Under the pieces are notes generated by a model. The model saw only the letters and a program-made list of their open reading frames with translations, was not told the origin of the DNA and ran no database searches. Position numbers and translations under genes: made by a program. A stretch of DNA of 64,000 nucleotides, from the NCBI GenBank assembly GCA_963693315.1, contig OY856188.1, positions 99,670,915 to 99,734,914 on the forward strand, written 5' to 3'. Below are positions 43,883 to 54,003 of the stretch, in pieces. The stretch comes from Diogma glabrata. Lineage: Eukaryota > Arthropoda > Insecta > Diptera > Cylindrotomidae. How positions within the stretch are numbered: the first letter of the stretch is position 1; every line of letters starts with the position of its first letter.

Positions 43883-44936
43883 TTAAATTTTGTTCTTTAT
43901 CAGCAATCTTATAACTTTTCTATTGATTTTAAAATTTTCAAATAGTCTCAAAAAAAACTAAACCTAAGCAAAAAACATAACCTATATCCATCTTCAATAT
44001 TTTTGTTATGATAACCAAAATTTAAATTTATCCATTTATTTTTCGGGTAATTTAATTCTTCATTTAAGTGACATAATACTGCTTTAATCAAACAAGGATT
44101 ACACAAAATATGATTCTTTTGTTGTATAAATAATGCGATTAAATTTTATTTTTTGTATAAAATTTAGTGTATATTTTTGTAAAGATATTGCCATAGAGAT
44201 AATCATGGACTTAATGTTTGTTATTATTACTAATTTTTGTTTGTTTGTTTTAAGTTTTTGGTTTTGGTCAGCAAAATCAGTTTAAATAATTAAAAATTTG
44301 TGGAATAGGGAAGAATAATAAGTTTATTTTTTCTAGAATCACAATATTTTTAATTACTTACACAGTGGAATTCATTTTTGTGGATGTGAAAATTTCACTT
44401 ACCTGTAAATAGAAAAAAGAAAAAAGTAACGTTAAAAAATAAATAAAAATATTTATTGGCGCAGCCGGAGTTAAATGTCTATAATCAGTATCCCAATCAT
44501 AATAAACATGTAATGTTAACAAATCATATTTCGATTAAATAACATATACACAAAAAATTCAATCCAATCTCGACTGTCTCAAATTTTGCTTCCGAAAATT
44601 AAGTTCAGTAATTTAATAACAAAATTTTTAACTGAAATAACTTTTATCATGTAACAATCAAACATAAATTTTAAATTATTTACCTGTCAAATTTTACACA
44701 AACAACGTTAAATGAACATTTCAATTTATACAAAAAAAATAAATATAATTGAAAGTAAATTAGGAGAAAAAAATTACATTACAAAACAAAAACAAAATTA
44801 ATTTTATTGAACTCAAACGAAATAACCAACAAAAAAAAAATTAATGGTAATAAACATTAATTGGCATCTTTCTTTTTTGTAGATGTTTTTTATATTTTTA
44901 ATTAGTTGTTTGAATGTTTGTTAATTTTTTTTGCAG

Positions 44937-45084
44937 GATACTTGCAGTGTTGATAAATTTGCTTTTGAGCATGAAGGAACTGTAGAATATGATGCATCAA
45001 TTCCATCACTAGAACAATTCACATTATGTACATGGATGAGATTTACAAATCATTCCGGAGATCATACTCTGTTTACATATTCAG
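44937..45084 (+). CDS. Pentraxin/LamG-domain exon of the secreted protein
   Basis: The exon is bounded by TTTTTTTTGCAG|GATACT and ATTCAG|GTGAGT. Entering in phase 0 from the 34520 donor, its 148 bp read 49 open codons plus one base (phase 1 exit). The translation begins DTCSVDKFAFEHEGTVEY and contains FTLCTWMRFTNHSGDHTLF. It is the N-terminal strand pair of the pentraxin/concanavalin-like jelly-roll: a hydrophobic strand with C.W.R at about residues 141-145, then the GD.TLF.Y turn. Such domains bind calcium and glycans or mediate cell-surface adhesion; here only the first quarter is present. The conserved phases and the joined reading support one gene with 34188-34520. The remaining domain is not found before 64000, so later exons probably lie beyond the window or were missed. 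Confidence 0.82.
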
Positions 45085-48000
45085 GTGAGTGAAGAATAAT
45101 AAATTGAATTTTTTTTTTTGGTTGGGGTAATCTAATCTACAGATAAGAACTTCTGTATTCATACTAACGTGAAAATGTTATTTAACATTATTTTTAAAAC
45201 GACACCTGATGACAATACCTTTTACAACGTTCCCATTATATCATATTACTTAAGATAAAGAAAAAAAGTTTTTCCTCACTTTCCCTTTTTTATGTAATTT
45301 CAATTTTCTTTTATTATTCATTTTTTTGTTGGAAAATAAACAAACAAAAGCATAACACGAAAAAGAAAAAAGAATGTGATCAACATTTTTTTTTTTTAAA
45401 TTTCGGATAATATTTATTTGGTTTGAAATTAGTATCAGCAGAAAAAGCCCACGAGTTTTTCTTTAAATTTATTTAATGAAATGAAAAAAAAAAACGAAGA
45501 ACATTTCGCTGGAATTTTAACAAATTTTATATTCTTAATGTGCTTCAATTTTCAAAGCTGAAGACGATTTTTCTTCCCATTCTATTAAAAGTATATGTAT
45601 ATATTTTTTTATGGAATAAAAAATTTGAATCTGTTTTATTTTGTTGATCATCATGAGAAAATGATGAGCCTAATTTGAAAAAATTTAAAAATCGATTGAT
45701 TGGAAAACTGTGTTCTGTTTTTTTTTATGTTGGAAATAACACCATTTTCGTTGGAGAATGAGATGACGAAGTGTTTTTTGATTAAAATAACATCATCTAT
45801 ACATACATATTTTAATTTATTTTTTTTTTAAATCAACTCACATGCAGTTTGATGTTTAATTTGTGAAATGAAAATTGTTTTCGTGACAAAATCGATGTAC
45901 ATTTTTTTCTGATAAATAGAGCATGAATGAATGGAATTGGTAACAGATTTTTTATGTTTTCAGTACAACAATAATACGTAAAAGTGATTAGCAATTTCTT
46001 AAACAAAAAAACAAAGAGGCAATTTAATGTTTTTTATACTTTGGAGTAATTTAATGTAACCAAATTGATGGTTGCTTTTAGCACACATTTTCGGGTCAGA
46101 TCTGGATTTGCTTAAAAATCGATAATTGGTGTTATATAGTGATATATTATTTTTGACATTTGAAATCTATGTTCTATTTTTCAAGTGCAACTTTTCTACA
46201 TTAAGAAACTGCATAGTCTTGCTTATTTAATAAGAATTGAACGATATCATATTGTTGCAAAATTTAATATCGAATCGATTTATCTCTAATTTTAGTTAAC
46301 TTAATTAATAAAGTAAATCATTTCAACCGCATAAAGGGATTAGTTTTTGTTCATTGTTTAAATTTTGTTCAAATTTTTTTATTTTTGATTTATGGGTGCA
46401 TGAACCCCGCGTGAAGTATCACAGAGCATTGAGAATATTAGTGAGATATCACTAGCCAAGGAGAGCACCCTCCATTTTAGTGGAATATTCCTAGATTTTT
46501 ATTAGAATATTATTAGATTTTTTAAATTAAATTAAATAGCGTGACATTAAATAGGCAAATATGCGAGTGTGACATGACGAGAAACTGGTTCATATTTCCG
46601 TGGTCTAAGTTGATTTATATTTTCTTCTACATTTAAGGGGAAGTTACAATATGCTATGATTTTAATGCTTTAAAATGTCGACAAATTGAACGACTCTGTA
46701 AGAATTGTTCCAACATTTAAATTTTTTATGTACATGCATAAAAAATGACCTTGGATATCTTTAGAAATCATCCCCTTCATTTTCAGTTCAAATAACAAAA
46801 ATATAAAATTTTCCTAGATTCTTGTATTTCAGTTTTACTCAACTCGCTGAGGATAAAAGCCATTGCATTTAATGCATTTATATTTGAGTAACTGTTGTCA
46901 GTTGTGTATTTTATTTTCTGTCATTTGTTGGTCGAAACGAAAAAAAAAATTAATTATTGTTGTTATTTCTTATGTGAAAAATTATTGATTCATACAAAAT
47001 TTGATTGTTTAGCTATTCTTTATCCTGAAATAAAGAAAATCAATATGTATTTTAGTAATTATGTATATCTGTTCTGTTATATATACGAGCATACAAGTGT
47101 CTAACATTACTCAGTTGTTTAATTTAATCTTAATTTAGCATATTTTCTTTCTAAAACTAAAACAAAAGAAAACATTATTTGTTGTTTTATAATTTCTACT
47201 TCAGACAAAAAAAAAATAATGAAAATAAAAGTTAGAAAATAACAAAAAAACAATCGAAATGTCAAGATAATTATGTTAATAACAAGCAAGTAGTAGCATT
47301 ATGATATAAAGTCGAATGAATTATAAATAATCATGTTATGTGAATAATAAGAATGAAATGTTCATTGTCATGTCAAGTGTTGCTTTTATGAATAAAATGT
47401 TTTAAGAGATATTGTAGTAAATAGTTAATTCATCTTATGAAGTGCTTTCAATGAATGCGATGCATCTTACTTTGACAGTATAGTTTGGAGTTTTAGAATA
47501 AAGAAAAGCGTTGATGAATGAAACTACATTAACGTATTTATGTTAGAATTAGGCTAAATTTAAATAATTTTGCTATTATTCTTCTTATCTCAAATTTTGG
47601 CCCATAGCTTTACTACCGGGCATATGTAACATTGAGGCTTCATTAGTTCACAAATGTCGAGGAAACAACCCTTTAATATCTAATACCCAATACCCGTGTT
47701 CGAAACAAAAGACCACCAACCGATTTATTGAGCTATGTAGCTCATCAACAAACCAAAAATCAAGTGAAAGGTTAAATTTGTGAACAATTAAACAGCCAAT
47801 TAAATTAAAAAAACAAAATATTTATACTTTCATTCAACAAAGAGTTATTTATTTGCATGACAATGAAACACCTCACAGTGCAAAAATGACCCACGATTAA
47901 CTCCAGGAACTAAAGTTGCAGATTTTAAAATAGCCACCGTATTTACTTTCTCCAAGCAAAAAAAAATTAAATAAATGTTAAAATTTGTTTGTAAGTTTAC

Positions 48001-48629
48001 AACACGTAATTTTTTTTGTATAACTATCAAAAATATTGTAAATTAAAAAATCAATAATTTGTAAAAACCACAAATTAATAATTACCACAAAGTTCTTTGG
48101 ATTTTAGTAAGAAAAATTTTTAAATTTTTACAATAGTATATTGTATAACTAGTGTGTAGTTTGAGTGATAAGAGTGTAGTTTGTAGCACGAGTTAAACAA
48201 AATAGTTTTTGTAACAAACGTACAAAATTTAACGAATATATTGTTGACAATTCAACTCACTAAATAAAGGTCCAATCAAAACGCTTCATTTACTATTTTT
48301 TAGCAAATCAAAACGATTTGTTTCGATTATTTTTTTCTGGTAGGAAGGAACAGCGAATATTTTCGAATATTTTCCGCCTACTTAATATATTAATTTAAAA
48401 CAAAAATGCACATACAAAATTATGTGAAAATGCAATTTGCAAATAGTAAAAATGTCCGTTTTCATTCATAAATGATTGCATGTTTATGTTTATTTGTCAA
48501 AAATAAATTACAAATTTATAACATTTATGCGCCTACTAAGATGAAATAATATTTGATTTTTTTGACAACAAAGGATTATGTTGTATGAAATAATGTTCCT
48601 ATTTCTGTTCGTTAAATTGTCTGCTAACA
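45085..48629. other. Downstream intron or intergenic DNA
   Basis: Follows the phase 1 donor at 45085. I searched for a W-H-H-type pentraxin continuation preceded by an AG acceptor and saw none. The frames 46895-47104 and 47845-48030 are short and AT-driven. Sequence at 47690-47760 weakly resembles a tRNA-derived repeat on the minus strand. Confidence 0.4.
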
Positions 48630-48786
48630 ACTCGTCATCAAATTATTAGTCGATTATTTTTCAACATTATCACTCATGCCATTTGAGGTCAAAAATTTCC
48701 CTCGTGCGCTATGCGCATTCGGGACCTCAAATGACATTCGTAATAATGATTATGAAAAATAATCGACTATTATTTGACGACTCGTG
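48630..48786. repeat. Foldback with ~60-bp arms and GC-rich apex
   Basis: AACTCGTCATCAAATTATTAGTCGATTATTTTTCA...GCCATTTGAGGTC pairs with GACCTCAAATGACATTCG...TGAAAAATAATCGACTATTATTTGACGACTCGT. The apex, CCCTCGTGCGCTATGCGCATTCGGG (48699-48723), is itself an inverted repeat. Confidence 0.9.
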
Positions 48787-48811
48787 ATATTATATATGAT
48801 TATATAATTTA

Positions 48812-49210
48812 AACAAGTTTATAACCAAATTTAAATCTTAACCAGAGTACGCCATCTTCATTGTAAGCTTTGTCCTAAAAATTATTACTGATACTACATT
48901 CCAATTTCCTGCTAGATAAAAAGTTGACTAATTTAATTAAACTATTTATGAATTAAAACACAGGCTTTGTAATATATTTTAATACAAATCTTACGATGAA
49001 AATGGCGTACTTTAAGATTTAAATTTATTTTATAAATAATTTGATGTGTAACGTTTAGTTTTTCGTGTGCAATAAATATTTTTGTAGGAAATATCTACTA
49101 TTTGGAAGAATAAATAATATTTTTTTTTGTGTATGTGTAACATACACATTTTTTGGTTGTTTTATTTTAGAACAAAATTGAATGTTTTTTGTGCATGTGC
49201 ATATATTAAC
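48812..49210 (+). repeat. Unclassified ~400 bp repeat, copy 2
   Basis: Direct-orientation counterpart of 24098-24505; both end with the small palindrome TGTGTAACATACACA. It starts just after the foldback at 48630-48786, while copy 1 starts just after the minisatellite. Confidence 0.75.
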
Positions 49211-49749
49211 CAAAAATTTTTTTAAATATTTTGTGGGTGTTCTGTGTACTAACTAGCATTTATTTTTTAGTTTTCTGAACTCAAACTTTGTGCATGGATT
49301 TAATATTTCGATACCTCAACCGCTAATTAAAGTGTTTAATACATTTAAAAGAACTTTCATTATAATTTAGTTGTCTGAATTAAATAGATATTGTAAATTA
49401 TTATCCCAATGCTGTTGGAAAACGATTCATGCATGCACTTCTCACCTTTACTGCTGCTTCATCAACAATTAGTACACACAGATACTTAGAAATTTCATTC
49501 CACATTATGCATTATTTCAATATGTTTCTTTAGGCTAAACATGCCTTTTGCGAAATATTATACAACTTTAACAAAAACTGATCAGTGTTAAATTAAAAAA
49601 AATCAAAAAGTCCGAGCATTTTCTACAAAATTCTAAACCTAAAACCCATTTAAAAAGACAAACACTCTAAGCATTGCGTTAATCCCTTTTAATTTAGATT
49701 AAATTTGGTTTATAGATAGCCTTTTATAAATAAAAACACGACATCACAT

Positions 49750-49870
49750 AGAATTATATTTTTTGAATTAGGAGTCTTCAGAGGGTGCCCTTGAATTTTT
49801 GGAGTTTAACATTTAGACCAGCGATTGTAGAAAAGCTGCTTAGGCGATTTTCATAAATGAAATGTCGTTG
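49750..49870 (+). repeat. ~115 bp direct repeat, left copy
   Basis: AGGAGTCTTCAGAGGGTGCCCTTGAATTTTTGGAGTTTAACATTTAG...GCGATTGTAGAAAAGCTGCTTAGGCGATTTTCATAAATG recurs at 53432-53560. The two copies bracket the RTE-like LINE and its hAT insertion. Confidence 0.8.
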
Positions 49871-50074
49871 AGGTATTGGAATATTGGAAATAAGTTTTTA
49901 AAAATTTACACTGTCATTTTTTTTATCCTTTTTACCAGTGTAGCATAAGAAAAAAACTTAAAGTTGGCGCTGGCATTAAAAGTTACTTTTTGTATGTTGT
50001 TTTATAATTATCTTGAAGTTTCTGTTGTACCTAGCTAACTATGAAAGTTTGAGATAGGCGTTATGTTTTGCTGC

Positions 50075-50200
50075 AAAGTAGGCCTGTGGAGTCAATGCCA
50101 AAATTATAAGACTCCGACTCTGACTTAAATTTTTTAAAATTTTAAGGCCGACTCCGAATCCAGTTCCAACTCCGACCTTATATAATAGAAAATATTTAAA
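50075..50200 (+). repeat. GACTCCGACTC-rich short repeat
   Basis: GGCCTGTGGAGTC, GACTCCGACTCTGACT, GGCCGACTCCGAATCC and TCCAACTCCGACC within 110 bp form a degenerate 6-bp (GACTCC) pattern with a GGCCTGTGGAGTC edge, probably the end of a transposon or a decayed microsatellite. Confidence 0.5.
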
Positions 50201-51893
50201 TTTCATTTCGAAACTATGAATTTTACAAAACGTAATACAGCACCTGGTATCGACGATATAACATTCGAAATGATTGTAGATGGTGGCGAAACTCTTCAAA
50301 ATTGTTTGAACTTATTCAAATGATCTGGCGGTGATCAATGATCTACAATTCAGTCATGCTGATACCAATCCTAAAAAAACCTCAAAAAAGCAAACTACGG
50401 GGTAGTTCTTTCTTCCTTCCTCGAATTGTACAGCATATTAGATTTTTTCACACATTTTGCTAGCCAAGAAATTCTTTAGTCGACACCATGGGGTGTTTTA
50501 GTGTCGATTGGAGTCCCTGTTAAATTTGTGTAACATGTGCAAGTGAAAAATGGCAGTACAGAGCTCTCAATGCTGTGTAAGAATTAAACTGCTTTTAAGA
50601 GAAGAGAATGAAGTACCAACATTTTTGAAAGTCGACTGTGGTCGAAGACATGATAATGCTATTTCGTTGATAATTTTTAATCTGGGCTTGAAATATGCGT
50701 GCCGTCAAAAGAAACTCTGTAGTTTCAACAATATATTTTAAACAATATATTTAAAAAAAAAATTATTATAATTTTGTATTAATATATTTTCAACAAACTC
50801 AGTACAGATGATCGTCCGTCGAAGAGAAGTCACTTGTTTTATGTCACTTGAGAGTGGTGCTCTCGATTCGCATATAAAAAAAACAAACATATGAATGTTT
50901 CAAGACAGGCGGAGAAACAAGATTTGTTGTGCGGCGATGAACGAATCGAGGGAGTTGGATCCTATGAATATTTGGCATCAAAACTTGATTCAAATAAAAG
51001 CGTACTTACAGATATAAAATCTGGAATCGCTGCAGGTAATCCAACCTTCTACTGAATTAAAACTCTTCTTTTATTAGCGTATGTTTCAACTAACACCAAG
51101 CTCAAGATATACAAGCCATTCATTAGATCGTTGATGATGTGTAGGTCACAAATGTGGACCGTTGTACAAACTGACGAATCACATTTATCTGTATTTGAGC
51201 GGTTATCCTTAAAAGCCTACGCTACATTTTTGGTTTACTTAAAACCGACGATTCGGTTAAATATGATTGCTTGGTTTGGGTTTTTCAACGAGCCAGGTCG
51301 GAGTCTGGAATGCAGGGTTGTATAAAATCTGCTTTTTTAAAAAAATCGAAAAAAAAACGGATTTATTTGATTTTGATCGAATTTTTTGATTTAAATCGGA
51401 TTTTTTAATTTTTAAAAAAATTTTGTTTAACTTGTAGAATTTTTGAAGAAGTGGCCCTATATAGCTACGCTATGTTACCTACTTTAGATAAATCATTAGC
51501 TTGAACTGTATTTTTTTGAGAGGCAAGGAGAAAAGACAAAAACAAACTGACAGTTTTTAGTTACTAGATTTTTACACTGAAATAGTGATTGTTGTTCTAG
51601 CGACATGAAAAGCTTGTCTTGTCTTGTTACTGCTTTAAAGTGATGTCGGAGATATTTAATTCTGCAGGCTCGAAAAGTTCCTCGGACATGTGGATAACTG
51701 GGTCACATTAAACGGTGTTGCATCTCATACGTATAACAACTGTTATAAACTCGTGTCAGGCATCTGTTTAGGATTTAGTACCATCAAGATCTTAATAGAA
51801 ACTAATTTTTAGTCGAAATGTTTTTTTTTTCGTAAGTGGGTTGTACTGGATTGGCGTTTAATATTCTATTTGATATGTAATTATTTATTATTT

Positions 51894-52241
51894 CTAGAAC
51901 GGGTTTTGTAGGTTTGTCAATGTTTCCAATTGTAGTTTAATCTGAGACTTTATTGTCGAAGTTTTACGACGATAGACTAACTTCTTAGTTATTCTCAGTA
52001 TTTTCCAGCCGCAATCACTATGCAGTTGTCTTAGCTTAACGTGATACAGATGCCGTTGGTCATTTTGACAATCCTTGTCTGAGTACTTTAAGTTGCAAAA
52101 ATCAAAGAACATTTGATAGTGCAACCAGGACTTGAATATATCCGGAATACTGATGTCTGGGATAATGCCAAAAAGTAGCTTGACACGTTCTATGCTTTCG
52201 GTAGATAAAGAGCAATTATGGTTGTGTTCTGTATTATTCAA
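51894..52241 (-). other. Unidentified open frame inside the hAT element
   Basis: 115 codons open on the minus strand with balanced composition (contains LLFGIIPDISIPDIFKSW and CGWKILRITKKL). I do not recognise a domain. It may be a captured or decayed gene fragment, or chance. It ends close to TTCTAGAACGGG. The frame has more G+C than its flanks. Confidence 0.3.
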
Positions 52242-52334
52242 AATTTATGTTGGCTCTTCTCACTTAATGATCTCGAGAGCTATGGTAGAAGATTTGAAAA
52301 TATTTTGAATTTTTAATTCAAATTTTACAACTGT

Positions 52335-52620
52335 CTTTTGTCTGCTATTGACATACGAATTAACGTGAGATATCACATACTATTGGCAATAGAAGTGAAA
52401 TATCTAAGGTTATATCTTAGGGGTGCTGGCGGATAAGTTTCATTCAGTCAACGGTAAAGTTCCCTCAATGTTAGTTATGAAATATTCCTTGATGATCGCA
52501 CGGTATTGCTTGCTCGAAAAACGAGCCTGCATATAACTTTATATTCAGGTTTTTATCATTGAGGAAAACAGTGGGATCAGTCACATGATCAAGGACTATG
52601 CTGGATTATTGGCAATTCAA
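52335..52620 (-). repeat. Interspersed repeat, copy B of the 5279 family
   Basis: Reverse orientation. CCTTGATCATGTGACTG, CTCAATG, GCTCGTTTTTCGAG, GGAATATTTCATAACTAACATTGAGGG and TATGTGATATCTCACGTTAATTCG match the copies at 5279 and 43608 in order. It lies wholly inside the hAT element. Confidence 0.7.
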
Positions 52621-52744
52621 TTTTAGTTTTGTTCGTGCAAATTTTTCAAAATAATTTGATTCTAGCTCTTATTTCTTTTATCCTATTATGTAATATTGAG
52701 ATAAGTCATATTTTATTATGTGATAGGATTTATTGTTTATAACT

Positions 52745-52880
52745 GTCGCATGTTAGTTAGAACGCATGTTAGTATTAGTTAGAATGCATGTTGTTATTGA
52801 GCCTTGGTCTTTAAGGGTTTCTAGGTGTTGTTGTGAAAAATATAGAAATTCCTACCACACAATACATTTTATTATAAAAA
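52745..52880 (+). mobile_element. Short LINE 3' tail inside the hAT element
   Basis: GAACGCATGTTAG...TGTTATTGAGCCTTGGTCTTTAAGGG...GGTGTTGTTGTGAAAAATAT...CCACACAATACATTTTATTAT plus A-run is the CR1/Jockey-like 3' terminus with sequence decay. It postdates the hAT insertion or hitch-hiked in it. Confidence 0.65.
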
Positions 52881-53431
52881 AATTATTTTTTGAATTTGCT
52901 TAAAAATTTTTAAAATTTCTTCAATTGATTTAAATCAATGATTTTTTATTTTAAAAATCAAGTTGATTTAAATCTGATTTAAATCACTGATTTAAATTAA
53001 TGTAACCCTGCTGGAATGATTATACAAAACTAATTTAGTATCCTAGTGAGTGGCCGAACGCGAAGAAGACTACAATGGGATACTAACGTACGCCACGTAC
53101 TGTTGCGAATGGCCTTGGTAAATATTTGAATTTTTTTCGGTCGGGAATACTCCTACATGGACCATAAACGCAAAAAAGTTGTGGTATTTCAGCAAAGAAT
53201 TAGTATACATATTATGATATTTCAACAAACCACATAACACTTTACTGCTTAAGTGTTTAATGAAGTGGTTTATGCTTAAACTTAAGTTTACATTGCGAAC
53301 GAGATACGAGCGAGTATTGCAAATTTGTGAGAAAGTAATGTTCTTTAAACACGAAATCAATACAATGATTTATCCATTTGACCAACCACATGTACTTTGA
53401 TTTATTTTCGAAGTGCAAAATATTATTATCT

Positions 53432-53560
53432 CATAGAATTATTTTTTTCGATTAGGGGTCTTCACAGGGTGTCCTTGAATTTTTGGAGTTTAACATTCAG
53501 AGTTTATTTAGACTAGCGATTGCAGAAAAGCTGCTTAGTCGATTTTCATAAATGATATGT
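53432..53560 (+). repeat. ~115 bp direct repeat, right copy
   Basis: Same sequence as 49750-49870, with a 13-bp insertion (GAGTTTATTTAGA). Confidence 0.8.
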
Positions 53561-53644
53561 CGCACATTTAGTTTTTAAATTAGAGTGTGCGTGTTTGTTT
53601 TATATTTGCTCTGTTCGTATACCGACAAATAAGTTTTATAAGTT

Positions 53645-53680
53645 TGTGTTGCGCTATTTCAAAAATCAAAGCGCAACACA
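53645..53680. repeat. 10-bp stem hairpin TGTGTTGCGC
   Basis: Perfect inverted copies at 53645-53654 and 53671-53680, loop 16 nt. Confidence 0.85.
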
Positions 53681-53794
53681 ATCAAGTTTTCGTAATTTGT
53701 TGTTTTAAGAATGTATACAATACTGCATATCATTATTGTTTTAGAAACACACAAATAAGGTTCGTTTTAAGGACGTCAAATTGATAAAATATTT

Positions 53795-53930
53795 TCTGCA
53801 CTCGAGTACCACAATACCACATATATCGAAACTCGTTTGAGTGCGGAAAAGTGAGTTATTTCCGCAATGATTTTTCATTTCAGCACCGCTTTTTCATTTC
53901 CGCACTGCTTCTTCATTTCCGCACTGCTGC
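53795..53930 (+). promoter_or_regulatory. Hairpin and three TTTCCGCACTG boxes on the 3' side of the recombinase gene
   Basis: TTTTCTGCACTCGAGT and ACTCGTTTGAGTGCGGAAAA (53799-53850) form an inverted pair. Then TTTTTCATTTCAGCACCGCT, TTTTTCATTTCCGCACTGCT and TTCTTCATTTCCGCACTGCT follow in tandem with a ~20-bp step (53871-53927). Related boxes in the same orientation lie on the other side of the gene at 55590-55650. A role as recombinase-binding or element-end repeats is inference. Confidence 0.45.
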
Positions 53931-54003
53931 CAATTTAAAAGACGAAACGGTGCGTTTGTGTTGGTAAACATTTTTATTAATAAAGTAGAAATGAATGAAA
54001 ACA

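Larger units (their letters stand above)
34521..44936 (+). other. Large intron of the pentraxin-like gene (10.4 kb)
   Basis: Bounded by GTGAGTTG at 34521 and the acceptor TTAATTTTTTTTGCAG ending at 44936. It carries a minus-strand LINE, two TIR-element insertions, paired repeats and a 1.2-kb TIR element, all listed separately. The stretches 34521-35885, 39916-40394 and 43883-44936 hold nothing I recognise. Confidence 0.75.
51313..53010. mobile_element. hAT transposon (non-autonomous), 1.7 kb
   Basis: Begins CAGGGTTGTA and ends TGTAACCCTG, with a perfect 8-bp target duplication CTGGAATG at 51305-51312 and 53011-53018. The C.AGGGTT terminus plus 8-bp duplication is diagnostic of hAT. Both subterminal regions repeat GATTTAAATC-type sequence (51400 and 52930-52995), a common hAT transposase-binding arrangement. 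No BED finger or hATC dimerisation motif is visible inside. The interior contains a copy of the 5279-family repeat (52335-52620), a LINE tail (52745-52880) and an unidentified minus-strand frame. Confidence 0.92.
50210..53110 (+). mobile_element. RTE-like LINE relic, split by a hAT element
   Basis: RT blocks appear in order: NTAPGIDDITFEMIVDGG (about 50230-50285), VPTFLKVDCGRRHDNAISLIIFNLGLKYACR (50612-50704; matches the CG.RQGD..SPLLFN.ALE signature with the RQGD changed), GVGSYEYLASKLDSN (about 50953-50998), LLLAYVSTNTKLKIYKPFIRSL (about 51070-51135) and DESHLSVFERLSLKAY (about 51172-51220). These are characteristic of the RTE/BovB RT. The frame changes several times. After the hAT insertion (51313-53010) and its duplication, the C-terminal RTE tail resumes with SGRTRRRLQWDTNV (about 53046-53090). 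There is no endonuclease part, so it is 5'-truncated. Confidence 0.85.

Noticed and set aside
47690..47760. tRNA-like sequence on the minus strand (TAGCTCAATAAATCGG ... GTTTCGAACAC)
   Set aside because: A and B boxes are only partial, spacing is odd and no stems form. A similar decayed stretch lies at 20190-20235; it may be an old tRNA-derived repeat but cannot be supported as a gene.
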